Assembly: GCA_029880775.1 (NCBI GenBank)
Contig: JAOUNV010000058.1
Location: 1-8,146 of the forward strand
Direction of reading: 5' to 3'
Origin: Nitrospinota bacterium
GTDB taxonomy: Bacteria > Nitrospinota_A > UBA7883
Length of the DNA stretch: 8,146 nucleotides
The notes under the pieces were generated by a model. The model searched no databases and was not told where the DNA came from. It was given only the letters and a program-made list of their open reading frames with translations. Both the position numbers and the translations under genes were made by a program. Below, piece by piece: positions 5,087-8,146 of this stretch. The number at the start of each line of letters is the position of its first letter. Positions within the stretch are counted from its first letter, which is position 1.

Positions 5087-5212
5087 ATGTTGGGGATTAA
5101 TAATATGAAATCACTTACAATGTTACACATTGTAATTAGCTCTCATATTATTACTCGAGCAGAGCTATTGAAGGAATGTATACAAGGGGTCGGGGATAAT
5201 GCTACTCGATAA
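5087..5212 (+). CDS. Possible 41-residue ORF overlapping the helicase start
   Basis: ATG at 5087 (or in-frame ATG 5105) runs to TAA at 5210-5212, ending in RAELLKECIQGVGDNATR and overlapping the helicase start by 14 nt in another frame. Overlap of this type often signals translational coupling. Against it, the ribosome site is weak (AAGG at 5067-5070), there is no recognisable domain, and a perfect inverted repeat lies inside it. It may simply be the leader of the helicase mRNA. Confidence 0.25.
   Translation: MLGINNMKSLTMLHIVISSHIITRAELLKECIQGVGDNATR
5115..5135. promoter_or_regulatory. Perfect 8-bp inverted repeat, operator-like, upstream of the helicase
   Basis: TTACAATG (5115-5122), a 5-nt spacer TTACA, then CATTGTAA (5128-5135). 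The dyad is symmetrical and 64 bp before the helicase ATG, with a possible -10 TATTAT at 5146-5151 just after it. It fits a dimeric repressor site; an RNA hairpin is the alternative. Binder unknown. Confidence 0.45.
5137..5167. repeat. Second inverted repeat in the helicase leader
   Basis: TAGCTCT (5137-5143) and AGAGCTA (5161-5167) flank 17 nt. It directly follows the dyad at 5115-5135, so a transcript of this region could form two consecutive hairpins before the helicase ribosome site. Confidence 0.35.
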
Positions 5213-8146
5213 CAAAAAGAACGGAAAGGTAGGTGACAAATTACGAACTCACTTAACCAATGGCTCTAAATTATCAATTATATCCGGCCTTTTTTCGATC
5301 TACGGTTTTGAATCTCTTAAAAAGGAACTGCAAAATATAGACGCTTTGCGCCTTGTCTTGTCACAAAATCCAGTAAACAGAAATTTGCAAGAAGCGGGAA
5401 TTGCCACCCTGTCCGGAGACCGGTTTGAACTACGGTTCAAGAACCGGCTCAATCAGGCGCAGGTTGCCAAAGAATGCGCCGCCTGGATGAAAGAAAAAGC
5501 TGAAATACGTACAGCAACCAACCCCACAGCCATAAGCCAAAATCTCTTTCATGTTCAGGAGGGGAACGGGGAAGCAATAGCCATTCAAGGCAGTTCCGAG
5601 TTTACCAGCACCGGTTTTGGATACACAGAAACTGACCGATACCACATGAACACTTGTACAACTGGCAGAGCCAGTACGGTAGCAATGCTTGAGTGGTTTG
5701 AGGCTATTTGGGACGATCCATCGGCTGTTCAAGATGCCAAGGAATTACTTTTAAGCCAGCTTTCCAACCTGACAAAGGATCATTCTCCTGAATTTATCTA
5801 CTTTCTTACTCTCTATAATCTGTTTAAAGGCTTCATCGAAGATATTGACGAAGACAACATTATCAAGGCCAAAACAGGATTCAAGGAAACTCTCGTTTGG
5901 AAAAAGCTCTATAAATTTCAGCGTGACGGTGTTCTAGGCGCAATAGACAAAATCGATAAATACAATGGTTGTATCATCGCGGACAGTGTGGGCCTGGGTA
6001 AGACCTTCGAGGCTCTAGCCGTTATCAAATATTACGAGCTACGCAATGATCGCGTACTTGTACTATGCCCTAAAAAGATAAGAGACAACTGGACGGTCTA
6101 TACGGTAAACGACAAACGAAACCTGTTAGCCAAGGATCGGTTCAACTACGATGTTCTCAATCATACTGATCTAACCCGCCTGCAAGGCCGTTCTGGCGAA
6201 ATTAATCTCGAAACCCTGAACTGGGGCAACTACGATCTGGTTGTGATCGATGAGTCACATAATTTCCGCAACAGTAGCTCCTCCTCAAAGGAAGGTCTCA
6301 CCCGTTATTCCCGCCTGATGAATGAAATCATCTTATCTGGCGTTAAAACCAAAGTCCTTATGCTTTCCGCCACCCCCGTTAATAATCGAATGAACGACCT
6401 GAAGAATCAGGTCGCTTTTATTGCTGAAGGGCAAGATTATGCCTACAGCGACTGCGGCATCGTCAGCATAGAGCAGACCTTGAAGAAAGCGCAAGCCAGG
6501 TTCAATCTATGGCTCAGGTTGGACGATGAAAACCGTTCGGTCGAAGGACTGCTTGACAGCATGAATTTCGATTACTTCAAGCTTCTGGATATTCTGACAA
6601 TCGCCCGGTCGCGCAAGCACATTGAAAAATATTACGACATAGCGGAGATAGGAGATTTCCCAGAACGTCTGAAACCGATCAACATTAAGGAAGACATCGA
6701 TAGTGGAGGGAAGTTCCCGCCCCTAGAGGAAATAAACCGCACGATTCGCAAGCTAAACCTTAGCGCCTATTCCCCACTGAAATATGTGCGCACCGACAAA
6801 CGTGAGGAATATAACCGCAAATATGATATCGAAGTAAAAGGCGGTTCAATCTTCCGGCAGGTGGACCGCGAACAAAGCCTTATCCACCTTATGCGAGTGA
6901 ACCTGCTCAAGCGCATGGAAAGCTCGATAAATTCCTTCAGCCTCACTTTGGAAAAGCTCCTGGGAGAGGTGGATCGCCTGGTGGAAAAACTTGAAAACCA
7001 TAGTAGCGATGACATCGAGGAATTAGGGATTGAGGATATTGAAGTCGATGAGCCTGAATTTGACGCTTTCCTTATTGGTAAAAAAGTAAAGGTGCTCATC
7101 AAGGATTTGGACGAAGTTCGTTGGAAACAGGACCTTGAGGAGGACCATGACAAACTGACCGAACTGCTATCCGAAGCCCGAGACATCGAGGCGAAGCGAG
7201 ATGCCAAACTGCACCGGTTACGCGCCATGATCGAGGATAAATGCAGAAAACCGATCAATGACGGCAATCGCAAAATCATCGTCTTTACGGCTTTTACCGA
7301 TACCGCCAATTATCTCTATGAGCATCTTGCTGAGTGGGCCAAGGAGACCTTGGGCATATACTCGGCTAAAATCACAGGTAGCGGCACCAACAAGACAACA
7401 ATGCCAGGCATGGGGAGCAACTTCGATACTCTTCTCGCTTCCTTTTCTCCAATCTCAAAAGAACGGAGCAAAATAGACGAAGGGGCAACGGATGAAATCG
7501 ATCTTCTTATTGCCACGGACTGCATATCGGAAGGGCAAAACCTTCAGGATTGCGATTATCTGATCAATTACGATATTCACTGGAATCCCGTCCGCATCAT
7601 TCAACGCTTTGGCCGAATAGACCGTCTTGGCTCAAAAAATAGGGTGATCCAACTCGTCAATTTCTGGCCGAACATGGAACTGGACGAATATATCAATCTG
7701 GAAGCGCGGGTCAGCGGGCGCATGGTACTTCTCGATATCTCCGCCACCGGAGAGGAAAACATTATAGAGCCGAACAGCATTGAGAAGATGAACGACATGA
7801 AGTATCGCCGTAAACAGCTTCAACAGCTCAAGGATACTGTTATTGACCTTGAAGATATATCGGGTGGCGTTTCAATTACAGACCTTACCCTGAATGACTT
7901 CCGGATGGACTTGTCCGCATTCATGAAGGAACACCTGGGTGAACTGGAGCAATCCCCTACAGGCCTTTATGCAGCCACAAAGCTGGATGTCGAACTGCGA
8001 AAGGATGAGCTGGAGCCAGGCGTGATCTTTTGTCTGAAGAACATTGGCAAGACGGTCGCAGATGAGGAAGGCTACGCGCTTGCTCCCTATTATCTGGTCT
8101 ACATCACCGACGATGGCCAGGTGAAATACACCTTCACCCAGTCAAA
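5199..8146 (+). CDS. Large SNF2/SF2-type helicase with PLD-like N-terminus (3' partial)
   Basis: The frame is open from ATG 5199 to the window end (982 codons seen). AAGGGG at 5184-5189 is a fitting ribosome site, and an in-frame TGA at 5169 excludes an earlier start. Residues ~20-140 resemble the phospholipase-D-like domain found in this helicase family: H118-V-Q120...E125...GSSEFT (131-136) aligns with HxK-x4-D...GS but has K to Q and D to E, so nuclease activity is doubtful. Lobe 1: Walker A ADSVGLGKT (K268), DESH (351-354), SATP (390-393). A long charged helical insert spans ~565-680. Lobe 2: KIIVFTAF from ~692, ATD (772-774) with SEGQNLQ, and QRFGRIDR (802-809, arginine fingers). It is an ATP-driven DNA translocase or helicase. 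Relatives sit beside methyltransferase and restriction genes in defence islands; that context would be beyond 8146. Lower GC than the 1-3372 operon. Confidence 0.92.
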   Translation, partial: MLLDNKKNGKVGDKLRTHLTNGSKLSIISGLFSIYGFESLKKELQNIDALRLVLSQNPVNRNLQEAGIATLSGDRFELRFKNRLNQAQVAKECAAWMKEKAEIRTATNPTAISQNLFHVQEGNGEAIAIQGSSEFTSTGFGYTETDRYHMNTCTTGRASTVAMLEWFEAIWDDPSAVQDAKELLLSQLSNLTKDHSPEFIYFLTLYNLFKGFIEDIDEDNIIKAKTGFKETLVWKKLYKFQRDGVLGAIDKIDKYNGCIIADSVGLGKTFEALAVIKYYELRNDRVLVLCPKKIRDNWTVYTVNDKRNLLAKDRFNYDVLNHTDLTRLQGRSGEINLETLNWGNYDLVVIDESHNFRNSSSSSKEGLTRYSRLMNEIILSGVKTKVLMLSATPVNNRMNDLKNQVAFIAEGQDYAYSDCGIVSIEQTLKKAQARFNLWLRLDDENRSVEGLLDSMNFDYFKLLDILTIARSRKHIEKYYDIAEIGDFPERLKPINIKEDIDSGGKFPPLEEINRTIRKLNLSAYSPLKYVRTDKREEYNRKYDIEVKGGSIFRQVDREQSLIHLMRVNLLKRMESSINSFSLTLEKLLGEVDRLVEKLENHSSDDIEELGIEDIEVDEPEFDAFLIGKKVKVLIKDLDEVRWKQDLEEDHDKLTELLSEARDIEAKRDAKLHRLRAMIEDKCRKPINDGNRKIIVFTAFTDTANYLYEHLAEWAKETLGIYSAKITGSGTNKTTMPGMGSNFDTLLASFSPISKERSKIDEGATDEIDLLIATDCISEGQNLQDCDYLINYDIHWNPVRIIQRFGRIDRLGSKNRVIQLVNFWPNMELDEYINLEARVSGRMVLLDISATGEENIIEPNSIEKMNDMKYRRKQLQQLKDTVIDLEDISGGVSITDLTLNDFRMDLSAFMKEHLGELEQSPTGLYAATKLDVELRKDELEPGVIFCLKNIGKTVADEEGYALAPYYLVYITDDGQVKYTFTQS

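Noticed and set aside
6767..7309. Serine-rich reverse-strand ORF (180 codons) inside the helicase gene
   Set aside because: It is opposite the charged helical insert, whose Glu/Lys/Asp codons read as Ser/Phe/Leu on the other strand.

Overview
The window reads as part of the chromosome of a Gram-negative bacterium that I cannot name. The evidence is a peptidoglycan-recycling kinase (AnmK), an HPr-type phosphocarrier domain, two near-perfect sigma-54 promoters, IHF-like sites and a tRNA gene that encodes its own CCA. The left part (1-3372) is clearly GC-richer than the right part (about 4735-8146), so the right part is probably acquired DNA.

Left part, 1-3372: three tightly packed genes on the + strand. 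They are a 5'-truncated protein ending in an HPr-like domain (stop at 922), an M20 metallopeptidase/amidohydrolase (925-2244), and anmK (2248-3372, TTG start). The gaps are 2-3 nt, so this is almost certainly one operon. The M20 protein carries an unusual cationic C-terminal tail made of seven 18-nt repeats (2107-2232). Amino-sugar and cell-wall recycling is the likely theme; the role of the HPr protein is unknown.

Middle part, 3373-4660: mostly non-coding, and the most interesting section. It holds two copies of one small-RNA transcription unit, spaced 272 bp apart at the promoter. Each copy has a candidate activator site near -105 to -89, an IHF-like site at -44 to -32, a sigma-54 promoter (TGGCATG-N4-TTGCA) and a predicted start at the third G of GGGTG. 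Each predicted RNA is about 120-125 nt, has a central hairpin showing CCUCCU (the 16S anti-Shine-Dalgarno core) in its loop, and ends in a strong rho-independent terminator. The copies differ by compensatory base-pair changes, which supports real, structure-conserved RNAs. A two-helix membrane protein gene (4223-4438, - strand) converges on the second terminator.

Right part, 4600-8146: a tRNA-Arg(CCU) gene with its own promoter, followed at once by AT-richer DNA. That DNA holds a small reverse-strand ORF split by an amber codon, short direct repeats, a perfect 8-bp inverted repeat resembling an operator, a small ORF overlapping the next start, and a large helicase gene (5199 to beyond 8146). 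The helicase has a degenerate phospholipase-D-like N-terminus and two SNF2/SF2 helicase lobes, a type often found in restriction/defence islands. The layout looks like the tRNA-side border of a genomic island, but no integrase or second att copy is in view.

I judge the tandem sigma-54-controlled sRNA pair the best candidate for an undescribed system. The Qrr, GlmY/GlmZ and CrcZ RNAs show that sigma-54-driven sRNAs are used for quorum, amino-sugar and carbon control; the alphaproteobacterial CcsR ('cuckoo') RNAs show that arrays with CCUCC loops exist. I recognise no known family combining both.
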